In this document: piece after piece, positions 54,890-64,000 of the stretch
Position numbering within the stretch: position 1 is the first letter of the stretch
How the letters are laid out: each line of letters opens with the position of its first letter
Assembly: GCA_037043015.1 (NCBI GenBank)
Contig: CM073331.1
Coordinates: forward strand, 5,043,501 to 5,107,500
Length of the DNA stretch: 64,000 bases
Reading direction: 5' to 3'
DNA from: Bryum argenteum
Lineage: Eukaryota > Streptophyta > Bryopsida > Bryales > Bryaceae
Notes under the pieces: generated by a model
Seen by the model: only the letters and a program-made list of their open reading frames with translations
The model's database searches: none
What the model was told of the DNA's origin: nothing
Made by a program: the position numbers and the translations under genes

Positions 54890-57200
54890 GAGAGGGAGGA
54901 GAAAAGAAGAAAGGGAGGAGTGGGGAGGGAAGAGGAGAGAAGGGGAGGAAGTGGAAGAGGAGTGGAATGATGGTCAATCCAATCATTGAAATCCAAACAT
55001 TCCTCACTATATCCGGGATACTCCAAATCCCGGCTTTAATGAGGGAATGTTTGGATTTGTTTATCCCATTAATGATGCTTGTTTGCAAAACACAAGATTG
55101 GTGAGAGAGAAGGCAAATTTTTTTCAAAAAACTACGTGGGGTGGGTGAGAGAGGAGGGGCGGGTTACGGGGGGGAGGGGCGGATTACGGGGGGAGGTGCG
55201 GGTACCATGGGGGTAGGGCGGGTACCAAGGGGAGTAGGGCGGAGATGGTAAGGGGAATGGGGAGTGAGTGTGAGGGGGTGGGGTGGGGTGTGGGGTGGGG
55301 GGGGGGTGTGGGGAGGGGGGGGTGGGGTGGGGTGAGGGGGTGGGGTGAGGGTGGGGTGGGGTGGGTGGGGGGTGGGGTGGGGTGAGGGGGATGGGGTGGG
55401 GTGAGGGGGGTGGGGTGGGGTGTGGGGGGTGGGGTGGGGGGGGTGGGGTGGGGGGGGTGGTGTGAGGGGGGGTGGTGTGAAGGGGGTGAGGATGAGGGGG
55501 CGGGTGAGGATGAGGGGGGCGGGTGAGGGGGAGGAGAAAAGAAGAAAGGGAGGAGTGGGGAGGGAAGAGGAGAGAAGGGGAGGAAGTGGAAGAGGAGTGG
55601 AATGATGGTCAATCCAATCATTGGAAATCCAAACATTCCTCACTATATCAGGATACTCCAAATCCCGGCTTTAATGAGGGAATGTTTGGATTTGTTTATC
55701 CCATTAATGATGCTTGTTTGCAAAACACAAGATTGGTGAGAGAGAAGGCAAATTTTTTCAAAAACTACGTGGGGTGGGTGAGAGAGAGGAGGGGCGGGTT
55801 ACGGGGGGGCGGATTACGGGGAGGTGCGGGTACCATGGGGGTAGGGCGGGTACCAAGGGGGGGTAGGGCGGAGATGGTAAGGGGAATGAGGGGAGTGAGT
55901 GTGAGGAGGTGAGGATGAGGGGGTGGGGGTGGGGGGGTGGGGTGGGGTGAGGGGGGGGGGGTGGGGGGGTGGTGTGGGGGTGGGTGTGTGGGGGGGTGTG
56001 TGAGGGGGGGGTGGTGTGGGGGGTGGTGTGAGGGGGGTGGTGTGAAGGGGGTGAGGATGAGGCGGGTGAGGATGAGGGGGCGGGTGAGGGGGAGGAGAAG
56101 AGAAGAAAATGGGAGGAGTGGGGAGGGAAGAGGAGAGAAGGGGAGGAAGTGGAAGAGGAGTGGAATGATGGTCAATCCAATCATTGAAATCCAAACATTC
56201 CTCACTATATCAGGATACTCCAAATCCCGGCTTTAATGAGGGAATGTTTGGATTTGTTTATCCCATTAATGATGCTTGTTTGCAAAACACAAGATTGGTG
56301 AGAGAGAAGGCAAATTTTTTGAAAAAACTACGTGGGGTGGGTGAGAGAGGAGGGGCGGGTTACGGGGGGAGGGGCGGATTACGGGGAGGCGCGGGTACCA
56401 AGGGGGGGGTAGGGCGGAGATGGTAAGGGGAATGAGGGGAGAGTGTGAGGAGGTGAGGATGAGGGGGTGGGGTGGGGGGGTGGGGGGGGGGTGAGGGGGG
56501 GGGGTGAGGGGGTGGGGTGGGGGGGTGGTGTGAAGGGGGTGAGGATGAGGGGGCGGGTGAGGATGAGGGGGCGGGTGAGGGGAGGAGAAAGAAGAAAGGG
56601 AGGAGTGGGGGGAAGAAGAGGAGAGAAGGGGAGGAAGTGGAAGAGGAGTGGAATGATGGTCAATCCAATCATTGAAATCCAAACATTCCTCACTATATCC
56701 GGGATACTCCAAATCCCGGCTTTAATGAGGGAATGTTTGGATTTGTTTATCCCATTAATGATGCTTGTTTGCAAAACACAAGATTGGTGAGAGAGAAGGC
56801 AAATTTTTTTCAAAAAACTACGTGGGGTGGGTGAGAGAGAGGGGCGGGTTACGGGGGAGGGGCGGATTACGGGGGAGGTGCGGGTACCATGGGAGGTAGG
56901 GCGGGTACCGTGGGGGTAGGGCGGAGATGGAATGGGAATGAGGGGAGTGAGTGTGAGGAGGTGAGGATGAGGGGGGTGGGGTGAGGGGGGTGGGGTGGGG
57001 TGAGGGGGTGGGGTGGGGTGAGGGGGGTGGTGGGGTGAGGGGGTGGTGTGAGGGGGTGAGGATGCGGGGGGTGAGGATGGGGGTGAGGGGAAAGAAGAGG
57101 AGGGAAGGGAAGGCATACTCAATACAATCGTAGAAAAGTCAAACATTCCCCCCACTATATCCGGGAAAGTCCAAATCCGGGCTTTAGTGAGGAATGTTTG
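54890..57200. repeat. Tandem array of four and a half 490-640 bp units
   Basis: Units start with AGGAGAAAAGAAGAAAGGGA at about 54896, 55532, 56092 and 56581, with a decayed partial one from about 57083. Each unit has (1) a purine-only tract, (2) a conserved foldback of about 75 bp (AAATCCAAACATTCCTCA ... TGAGGGAATGTTTGGATTT around CCGGGAT/ATCCCGG), (3) a conserved TTTATCCCATTAATGATGCT stretch, and (4) a variable (GGGGTGAGG)n tract. Unit length differs through the G-rich tract. Long Pro/Thr-rich frames on the minus strand are artefacts. Confidence 0.92.
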
Positions 57201-57412
57201 GACTTCATTACTTTAAAAATACCCGGTAGGTGGAAGAAGGAGCCAAGGGGGGATCCAAGGAAAGAGAGAAATGAAGTTTCCGTATTTCCTCTCTTATTCA
57301 AGATTGCCCCACTACAAACCAATTCCCCCCTCTATTTCAAAGTCGAGCTACCACATCCCAAAAAAAATAATATTCTTAAAATGTGTGCTATTTTTCTCCA
57401 ATCCCACCTTCT

Positions 57413-57828
57413 ATTATGTTTAATTCATTCTTCTTCCCAATGCTATATTACAAATAAATTTATCATCCTAATGGTTTAATCATATATTTGATTTTACGAT
57501 CACAATTTATATTAAGACTAAAGAATGTACTAGTGGGTGGTATTATGTTTATTTCATTCTTCTTCCCAATACTATATTACAAATAAATTTATCATCCTAA
57601 TGGTTTAATCATATATTTGATTTTACGATCACAATTTATATTAGGACTAAAGAATGTACTAGTGGGTGGTATTATGTTTATTTCATTCTTCTTCCCAATA
57701 CTATATTACAAATAAATTTATCATCCTAATGGTTTAATCATATATTTGATTTTACGATCACAATTTATATTAGGACTAAAGAATGTACTGGTGGGTGGTA
57801 TTATGTTTAATTCATTCTTCTTCAAATA
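57413..57828 (+). repeat. 129-bp tandem repeat, three full copies and a partial
   Basis: Units begin ATTATGTTTA at 57413, 57542, 57671 and 57800 and are over 95% alike by eye. The unit is AT-rich and ends CTAGTGGGTGGT. Confidence 0.95.
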
Positions 57829-57889
57829 ACATTTTATTTAAAAAAATTTAAAAAATTTAAACAACATTTAAAAAACGCAGCACGTGTCC

Positions 57890-58310
57890 TTACTCCCTCT
57901 CCTATCCCACCTCCCACCTCCCACCCCCTTTCCCCCTCCCCTTCCCCCCCTTTCCCCCCTCCCCCTACCCCCCCATTATCCCTCCCTCTACCCCCCCTTA
58001 TCCCTCCCTCTACCCCCCCCTATCCCTCCCTCTACCCCCCCTATCCCTCCCTCTACCCTCCCCTATCCCTCCCTCTACCCCCCCTCTATCCCTCCCCCTA
58101 CCCCCCCCTATAACCTATCCATCCCCCTACCCCCCTTTCCCCTACCCCCTACCCCCTTATCCCTCCCTCTACCCCCCCTCTATCCCTCCCCTACCCCCTA
58201 TAACCTATCCATCCCCCTACCCCCCCTAACCCCCCTTTACCTCCCCCCCCCCCCTCCCGCCCCTACCCCCTCCCCCCCCCGCCCCCTCCCCCCCCGCCAC
58301 CAATGTAACC
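57890..58310. repeat. C-rich simple-sequence tract
   Basis: Pyrimidine-rich, made of variants of TATCCCTCCCTCTACCCCCC. The complementary strand has many runs of three to nine G, so G-quadruplex formation is likely. The Pro/Ser-rich frame over it is not a gene. Confidence 0.9.
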
Positions 58311-58999
58311 CCCCCCTCATAAGTTCACCCGCCCTCTCAAAAGTTCACTCGCCCTAACAAAAGTTCACTCGCCATGGCACGATTTCACCCGCCCCGACGC
58401 CACGATGGACTTACACGTCACATCCTACGTGGCTTTTTACTGCAAAGTTTCTTACCCATGAAAAAATTACACGCCCCCTTCAAACAAGGTGGGCGGGCAC
58501 GCCCGTCCGTCCGGGACAACTCGTACGTCCGTTTTGTCCGCCCGATTGCCTCAACACGCCCGATATGACAACCTTGGCTTTGACTCGAGGATCGTGAGAA
58601 GGGAAAGATGTGCGATGATGTTTACCATACGCACAGCCTGCACAGAAACGATGTTGTGTGCTCTCGAGAATGAGACCATCCACCAAATGCGTAGTGGCCA
58701 TATGTCGAATGGTGGCATAATTGAGATGAGCCAATCGCTGATGCCAGATGTCCAATGACTGCGTACTCTCCGTAGTAGTTGTTGGCCAAAAAGAGTTGGC
58801 GGTGAAAGCAACGCTCAGATCGATTGGTTGGATTGACGATGAAGAAGACGGTGTAACAACGTCAAATAGAAGGCGATACAGGCGACGGTGAATTACTCCT
58901 GCCATGATAACATGACCGGCCTCAATAACATGGCAGGTTTTCTCCATATGAAGAATATACATCTTCTTCTGAGCAGCAACGTAGGTGGAAAACAGGTTA

Positions 59000-60145
59000 C
59001 GTCCTTATCCCGGAACGTGGATGACGTCTTTTAAGATGCCAAAAGTAAATATCGCATCAATATATATCTTGATGAGAATATCGCCAATGCCAGCAGTAGT
59101 TAGTTGCACCCCACCAATTCCTTCAATAGAACGTTGTTGAGCAGAGATATCGACATATGTTGAGAAACTCGAGCGATTTTGGCACATGTGTTCCTTACAA
59201 CCAGAATCGACATACCAATATGAGGAAGCAGAATCAGAAGGTAGAAAAGATGTCGTGTATGTTTTGTATGATGTGACATCTTTCTTGGCATTCTTTGAGG
59301 CATCTATTGCGTTTTTAAGTGCATGTTGTGTTGCCTTGAATGCTCTGCATTCCTCATCTGTACTTTGGCATTCTTTGCCCCAGTGGCCGAGTTTGCCGCA
59401 GCGCCAGTACGGCGTGATCTTCTTTCGTTCATTGATCTCTTTTCGTCGAACAGCTCGTTGCTTAGGAGTAAACTCAATCTTGCTTGACTCTCCAGTCGCT
59501 TTACCCTTGCTCAAGGCAACGTAGGCTGCTGTAGTAGCTGCTTCGTTATCAAGACGTTGTTTAGCACGAGATTCAGCTGTGACCAAACGAAGTGTGAGGT
59601 TATTGAGTGTACGATCAGCCGCTGGAGTAACATCCCAGGTAGAAATGACATTGTGAAAGAGGGGAGGAAGCTTCGCTAGAATCTTGGATATGATAGCTTC
59701 ATTGTTGAAAGTTGTGCTACCGCGAGCTGTAAGCTGGAGGATGATAAGATCGAGCCTCCCAAGAAAATTTGCAATTGGCTCGCCATCTTGAAGTTCACAC
59801 TTGAAGAATTGAGTCTGTAAAGAGTGAATGTTCTCAGAAACATTCTGCTCATGAAGCAACGTCAGACGATCCCATATTGCCTTTGATGTCGTGCAGCACA
59901 TGATATTTCTGAGATATTGCTTCTCTAAAGTAGAGCATAGAAGACTAATGGCTTGATTGTCTCGCTTTTTCCACTCCGTGCGTATTTGCTGTGGTTCGGT
60001 CGTAGGAGGTTGAGGTTTGGTACCGTCGACGACATCCATAAGATCTTTTCCGTAAAAGACCGCAGTCATTTGAAATTTCCACATGTGAAAATTTTCACCA
60101 TTATAGCGATCAATATTGCCGAGATCACGAGAAGAATCGGCCATT
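59000..60145 (-). pseudogene. Copia gag region (fossil)
   Basis: Begins MADSSRDLGNIDRYNGENF, the usual copia Gag start (x-x-L-x-G-x-NFxxW), with UBN2-like middle and a zinc knuckle YWRCGKLGHWGKEC, followed by a retropepsin-like segment WYVDSGCKEHM. Confidence 0.9.
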
Positions 60146-60275
60146 TTATGAACTGAACTTGATGGCAAGAAGTAAGGATGAAAGCGACGTGAGGTGAGGA
60201 CGGAGTCCTGAATAACAGACCAGAATACACTATCGGATCACAAAAGCACAGGGAAGATTGTTGGGCCCATAACCA

Positions 60276-60594
60276 GTTGAACTATAACTAGTAACTTCAC
60301 ACAAGAAGTACCGTAAACACTACTTTGCATTACATGAATATCAGACATATACAATGGTATTCTTGCAAAGATTGAGCAAGCAGTCTAAAGGCTAAAACTG
60401 CATATAACAATACTTGCTTATCACTTGCTATCACATACACACATTGATTAAATTCAAAGTCAGGTACTATATATATATATATAAATCAGGCTTGTTCCGC
60501 TCCCATTCTCCCGCTTCACATTCTTCCACTTCACATTCTCCCGCTTCACATTTTGTGTCAAATTAAGAAACACGTCACAAGTGTTGATATTCCA
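60276..60594 (-). repeat. 5' LTR of the copia element
   Basis: About 319 bp, near-identical to the 3' LTR. On the minus strand it is followed at once by TGGTTATGGGCCCAACA, a TGG-initial primer-binding-site-like sequence. Confidence 0.9.
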
Positions 60595-60599
60595 ATAAA

Positions 60600-61341
60600 G
60601 GCGAAGCTCTCATTAGCATCCAAAGTTTTTCATTAACATCAGGGAGGTTACGAGTGCGAAGCTTTTATGGGAATCTGCTAAACTTTGACTTTTGTATGGG
60701 AGTTTGCGGCCGAATCAGTGAGGTAACGAGTACGAAGGTTCGTGGAATTCTGCTAATCCAGAATTTTGTATAGGAGTTCACGCATTAGGAAGGTTACGAG
60801 TACGAAATTCTGCTTAACCCCGACATTTGTAAGGGATTTTGCGATGTATACAATTTTAGAGGAGGCTGAGTCCTGATTCTTTTCAAGATGGTAATACAAG
60901 AATACTATTCTTTTGACTAGTGCTTGCATTTAACTAGCTTTCCATTCAGTTCACTTAATTTGCACACTGATAGGATATTTTTTGGTGGCGCTTGCTGCCG
61001 AATGGATGCTTTTTCCGTATGTGCATTTCTTGTCTATGCGGACCTTTTTTCATGTTGAGGAATTTTGATTGTTTTGAATTTGCGTGGGACAGGTTTTGAA
61101 GGTTTTGAAGAGTTTAGGCCTTCGTGTGACATCTATATATATTACAGAATTGGGTTCGTCCTTCGGCGATCCTTCCTACCCATCAATGTACCAACCTACT
61201 AACATACCAACATACCAACATACCAACATACCAACATACCAACATATCAACATACCAACCTACAAACTTACCAACCTATCTACCTTCTTTTGTGTTTTTT
61301 GGATTATGTATATATAAAAAGAAATACGAAACAAAAATAAA

Positions 61342-61384
<43 letters not shown>

Positions 61385-61590
61385 ATAGGAAATGGTAAAC
61401 AGGGGATACTTTTGTAAAAGTACCATATAAAGAGCTTTCCGTTAGGGCGACGGGAACCTCACGAGAAAGCATTGCTTTGACTTGTATGAGAATTGCACGC
61501 ATTCATGACATTAAAAAGAGTTGATCTCAGCTTTGACCTATATGAGAATTGCACGCATTCATGACATTAAAAAGAGTTGATCTCAGAAGC
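60600..61590. repeat. Short tandem repeats and microsatellites
   Basis: About 60640-60850: three degenerate units of roughly 80 bp containing GAGGTTACGAGTRCGAAG and TTTGTATRGGAGTT. 61005-61130: diverged copy of 49870-49985. 61190-61260: 8-bp CCAACATA repeat. 61346-61382: (AT)n. 61475-61586: exact-looking duplication of a 56-bp unit beginning CTTTGAC and ending GATCTCAG. No gene. Confidence 0.8.
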
Positions 61591-62244
61591 AATATCGTAT
61601 CTTCAATCTAAGCTTATGTACGGTCACACATGAATATTGACCGTCATTGTCCGTCGGATCGACGTGTACCACACTAGTCCTAGTTGTATGATATTAGTAA
61701 CAAGTCCTTAGTGGTGTCCTCCAGACACGAACATCAAAAAGGTCAAAGGATAGGAAGTGGGAACGGAGCATGGAAACCATTAACAAACAATGAAAACTAG
61801 AAATGACTTATGGGAAATAGTAACAACTTATTAGAAATACAAAATCAATGAATGATGAGAACCAAGAACAAATGATGGAAACCAATGATGGAAGTTGGGG
61901 GACAAGGAACTAGTAAAAAAAGATGGGAACCATGAACGGGAGTTTGGAGATAGGGAATCAGTAAGAAAAAAATGAAGAATGAGAACCATAATAGAGGACG
62001 GGGAACTGGGAGCTGGTAACAATGGAACAAGGGAGCGAAGGACATGCTACAAATCTTAAAAAGTACGTGAAAGCATGGACAATCGAGAAGCAAGGATCTT
62101 GCATATTGATTGCATATTCCATAATTTCAACATCACCAAGAACATCCAACTTCCTTTTTTTTTTGTTTTTATTAAAATACCAAGGTCTAAATTATTTATA
62201 CATTTTATGAATTTCAACCTCACCTTTTTGATGTCAGTGTCCGC
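61591..62244. other. Intergenic, low-complexity
   Basis: From about 61750 to 62040 the words GGGAACCAT/GGAAACCA/GGGGAACT recur irregularly. No gene recognised. Confidence 0.4.
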
Positions 62245-62409
62245 ATAAAACGGGAAAGGACTTGTAGCACATAAAATCACAAGCCAACTTGACTCATGAC
62301 ACAAAACTAGGAAATTGAAGTGGTGCTTCATTCACACCACCCTCATTCTATTTCCATCCTCAATGGATTAAATGTGCTCAGAAAGAAGTGTTGGACAAAC
62401 TGCTACACA
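62245..62409 (-). other. 3' UTR/flank of paralog 3, shared with paralog 2
   Basis: Aligns in reverse to 25028-25190 downstream of paralog 2, marking a duplication that extended past the coding region. Confidence 0.75.
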
Positions 62410-64000
62410 TCAATGCTGCATTCCGTTGCCTTCGTTCTGAATCCTGCGAATGAAATCAACGAGGCGCCGGTAAGCGGGGTGATCCTTGTTGATGGGCTTG
62501 CAGGTACTACTATGATCCGAATCTCCCAGCTCCTCCACTCCACCTTTAAACTCCTGCACTGAAGAGGCCGGCACAACCCGCCTCTGCAACAACAAAGCAA
62601 CGTTTCAGATGCAACCTTTGATGAGTACTCGAACTATGCTTTCATTCTCTAAAGGTGTGAGATTCTAAGACAAGCTCGAAATATGGCAAGTACCCCGTGG
62701 GTGTGAGAGCCCTCGATGAGCGCCATCAATTGGACGCGTTCGCCTTTTGCGTGCATGAACTGCTCCAAGAGCTCCTGGGGTTTGGAGGTACCAAGGCACA
62801 AGTCCGCGAAGAGTTCAGGCGTGTAGGTCAAACCTCCGAACACGGACTCGAGCGTACTCTCATGTGGAAACAGGCCTGAGCAAGGCGGAGCGTAGAAGAA
62901 GCATCCTGCTAGGCTGTCTAAAAATGCTCTCGCCAGTTTGGCGCGGTTGCCATCGAATTCGTCCTTCACGCTGTCGATCGACGTTGCCTTTTGGTTTAGC
63001 GCCACCACCAAGTGCTCAATCACCACGCAGCCCAAGCTGTGCCCCACCAGCACGATGGGCCGATCCCATTTATCCTTTCGGCTCCACAGCTCACTGCGCC
63101 AGACGAGCAAGCATCAGACATTTTTGCAAGTGGGAAAATTTAGCTATGTTTGGGGATGGCAGTACCTGAAGACGAGGTAGCGTTGCAGTTCGTCCACAAC
63201 GTACTTCATGCCGTGGTATGAAATGTCGTACTGCAGCACCAGAACGCGAATTTCACCTTTGAAATCCTGGAACAGCCAATCTCGCGGCCACCACACATTC
63301 GGCTTGCCGCGCTGCACCCATGTATCCTTGCAAGACAGAAGCTTCCGGTCGCCCACATTTCCTTCGAAGAAAATCACGTCCAGCGTACTAGTGGTACTCG
63401 CGCTTGGTGGCACGACCAGCGTATTGGTGGTACTCGCGCCCGTTTCTGGCGCTCCCACATCATTCACCATGTAGCCCAGTGGCTTATCGTCCAATTTCAG
63501 CAGTGATGGACCTGCAACACTCGCTCACAATATCGTCATTACGACGCATTGAACTTCGGAGAGAAATACATCTGGGTTATGCAAGCTACTGACTTGATCT
63601 GAAGTGAAGATGCTCTTGGTTGCTGGGATCACGCCCTGAACACACGCATTAAACAACAATAAAGAAAAGAACTTGTTGAGGAGATAGATGTGCTTACATC
63701 GGGCAAAGAGAAAGGAAAGGCGCCGCCTGACGAGCAGCCAAAACGACTTTGGTTCGGTTTGCTGGAAAGATGGAAGTTTATGCAACCGTTTCACCACGCG
63801 GTCGTGCCTGGTGAAAGTGAAGAGCTGGTGATCATCACGGATGATCCCAAGGCTGCGGACCTGCGCGTAACGCACCATTTTCGACAAATCAAGGAAGTTC
63901 GGTCGATCTTCTTGCTTCAACTTCCAGCAATGCTCTATGATGAACTTCAAATACTCTGGACACGACCTTGGCAGCTCCGGCCGCGTGCCTTTCTTTATGG
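62410..64000 (-). CDS. HeLo-like / kinase / alpha-beta hydrolase fusion protein, paralog 3 (5' part outside the window)
   Basis: Minus-strand exons: 64000-63698 (partial, last part of the kinase and linker), 63635-63594 (42-nt microexon with a proper AG acceptor), 63511-63166, 63093-62694 and 62583-62410; all junctions keep the frame. The visible protein has the kinase close EHCW...RPNFLDL, the hydrophobic-basic linker patch SFWLLVRRR...FLFAR, the Thr/Ser-rich linker, TLDVIFFEGN, WPRDWL, GHSLG, FFYAPPCSG and DHSSTCK. It is much closer to paralog 2 than to paralog 1, with exons 6 and 7 of the same length (400 and 174 nt). The HeLo-like region and kinase core lie outside, so completeness is unknown. 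Confidence 0.9.

Larger units (their letters stand above)
53964..58576. mobile_element. Second hAT-type element, 4.6 kb, non-autonomous, with perfect 8-bp target duplication
   Basis: Ends CAAGGTTGTCATA and TATGACAACCTTG are exact inverses, flanked by the identical 8-mer GCTTTGAC (53956-53963 and 58577-58584). Subterminal GCCCGTCCGTCCG arrays occur at both ends. There is no hAT transposase. The interior consists of a unique left part with a Harbinger-like fragment, a block of tandem purine/G-rich units, a 129-bp tandem repeat and a C-rich tract. As it interrupts a young copia element, this insertion is younger still. Confidence 0.92.
53590..58965 (-). pseudogene. Copia pre-integrase and integrase region, split by the hAT insertion (fossil)
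   Basis: Right part: GAG_pre-integrase motif LDIWHQRLAHLNY. Left part: integrase core with VHTDLCGP, DDYSGY and RSDRGTEY, and TPEYNGVSER. The inserted hAT at 53964-58576 separates the two parts. Confidence 0.88.
50743..60594 (-). mobile_element. Ty1/copia LTR retrotransposon, fossil, with a hAT element inserted in it
   Basis: Minus-oriented copia element about 9.85 kb long including 4.6 kb of inserted hAT DNA; its own length is about 5.2 kb, normal for copia. Parts in order from the right: 5' LTR, primer-binding-site-like sequence abutting it, gag with a zinc knuckle, pre-integrase and integrase, then reverse transcriptase and RNase H, then 3' LTR. The LTRs differ by about two substitutions and a dinucleotide-repeat length change in 318 bp, so the insertion is young. 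The copy is broken: the hAT insertion plus about two other breaks. The flanking five bases do not match, so no target duplication is seen. Confidence 0.93.

Noticed and set aside
54823-57155. Several Pro/Thr/His-rich frames of 100-260 codons
   Set aside because: They are readings of the (GGGGTGAGG)n and purine tracts in the hAT array, without conserved composition beyond the repeat.
57900-58300. Interstitial telomere sequence
   Set aside because: The units are variants of CCCTCCCTCTACCCC, not the plant telomere unit CCCTAAA.
57884-58357. Proline-rich, extensin-like frame
   Set aside because: It is a reading of the C-rich simple-sequence tract; unit changes do not respect the frame.
1-64000. 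tRNA, rRNA or snRNA genes
   Set aside because: I saw no convincing cloverleaf with A and B boxes or conserved rRNA segments; a dedicated covariance-model scan would be decisive.

Overview
This window is nuclear DNA of a land plant. The evidence is a clear plant-type FIS1 gene with GT-AG introns, a family of multi-exon kinase genes whose N-terminus resembles the HeLo/DUF1221 domain of plant MLKL proteins, a Ty1/copia element, and abundant hAT, PIF/Harbinger and piggyBac-type DNA transposons. PiggyBac is rare in seed plants, and a kinase-hydrolase immune architecture fits non-seed plants better, so a bryophyte or lycophyte is my best guess; nothing here proves it. Genes are GC-rich islands in AT-rich, repeat-filled DNA.

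Layout. 1-283: the 3' end of a TKL-type kinase gene. 284-6300: mostly AT-rich, with short repeats, a hairpin cluster and an unrecognised gene-like stretch near 3.5-5.0 kb. 6310-8453: FIS1 with a 5'-UTR intron and five coding exons. 9256-13057 (minus): paralog 1 of a three-domain gene. 21696-25027 (plus): paralog 2, whose seven exons join in one frame to 926 residues. 62410-64000 (minus): paralog 3, cut by the window edge. Each paralog encodes an N-terminal helical HeLo-like region, a protein kinase with all catalytic motifs, a linker with an aromatic/hydrophobic-basic patch, and a SERAC1/SesB-like alpha/beta hydrolase with GHSLG serine and DHS histidine motifs. I regard this fusion as the most important content of the window.

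26-61 kb is a transposon graveyard: piggyBac pieces (26.3-31.0, 35.9-36.3, 45.9-47.8 kb), a PIF/Harbinger element with convergent transposase and SANT-like ORFs (43.5-45.1 kb), a captured coiled-coil gene fragment (42.7-43.1 kb), a 3.6 kb hAT-type element with a perfect 8-bp target duplication and a smaller hAT MITE nested in it (37.1-40.7 kb), and a young copia element (50.7-60.6 kb) carrying a second, 4.6 kb hAT-type element with its own perfect 8-bp duplication. The second hAT is filled with tandem blocks of purine-rich G tracts and a C-rich tract. Several MITEs, one dispersed repeat family (25.2, 41.2 and 49.5 kb) and microsatellites complete the window.

How the genes relate. FIS1 is an ordinary housekeeping gene. 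The three kinase-hydrolase paralogs look like a locally expanding family: paralogs 2 and 3 are closest and share their 3' flank, while paralogs 1 and 2 share a colinear 5' leader. Paralog 1 has acquired a MITE in intron 6 and has lost the acceptor AG of a 42-nt microexon whose skipping would keep the frame. By analogy with plant MLKLs, fungal HeLo/SesB systems and bryophyte kinase-NLR and hydrolase-NLR receptors, an immune or cell-death role is plausible but is inference only.
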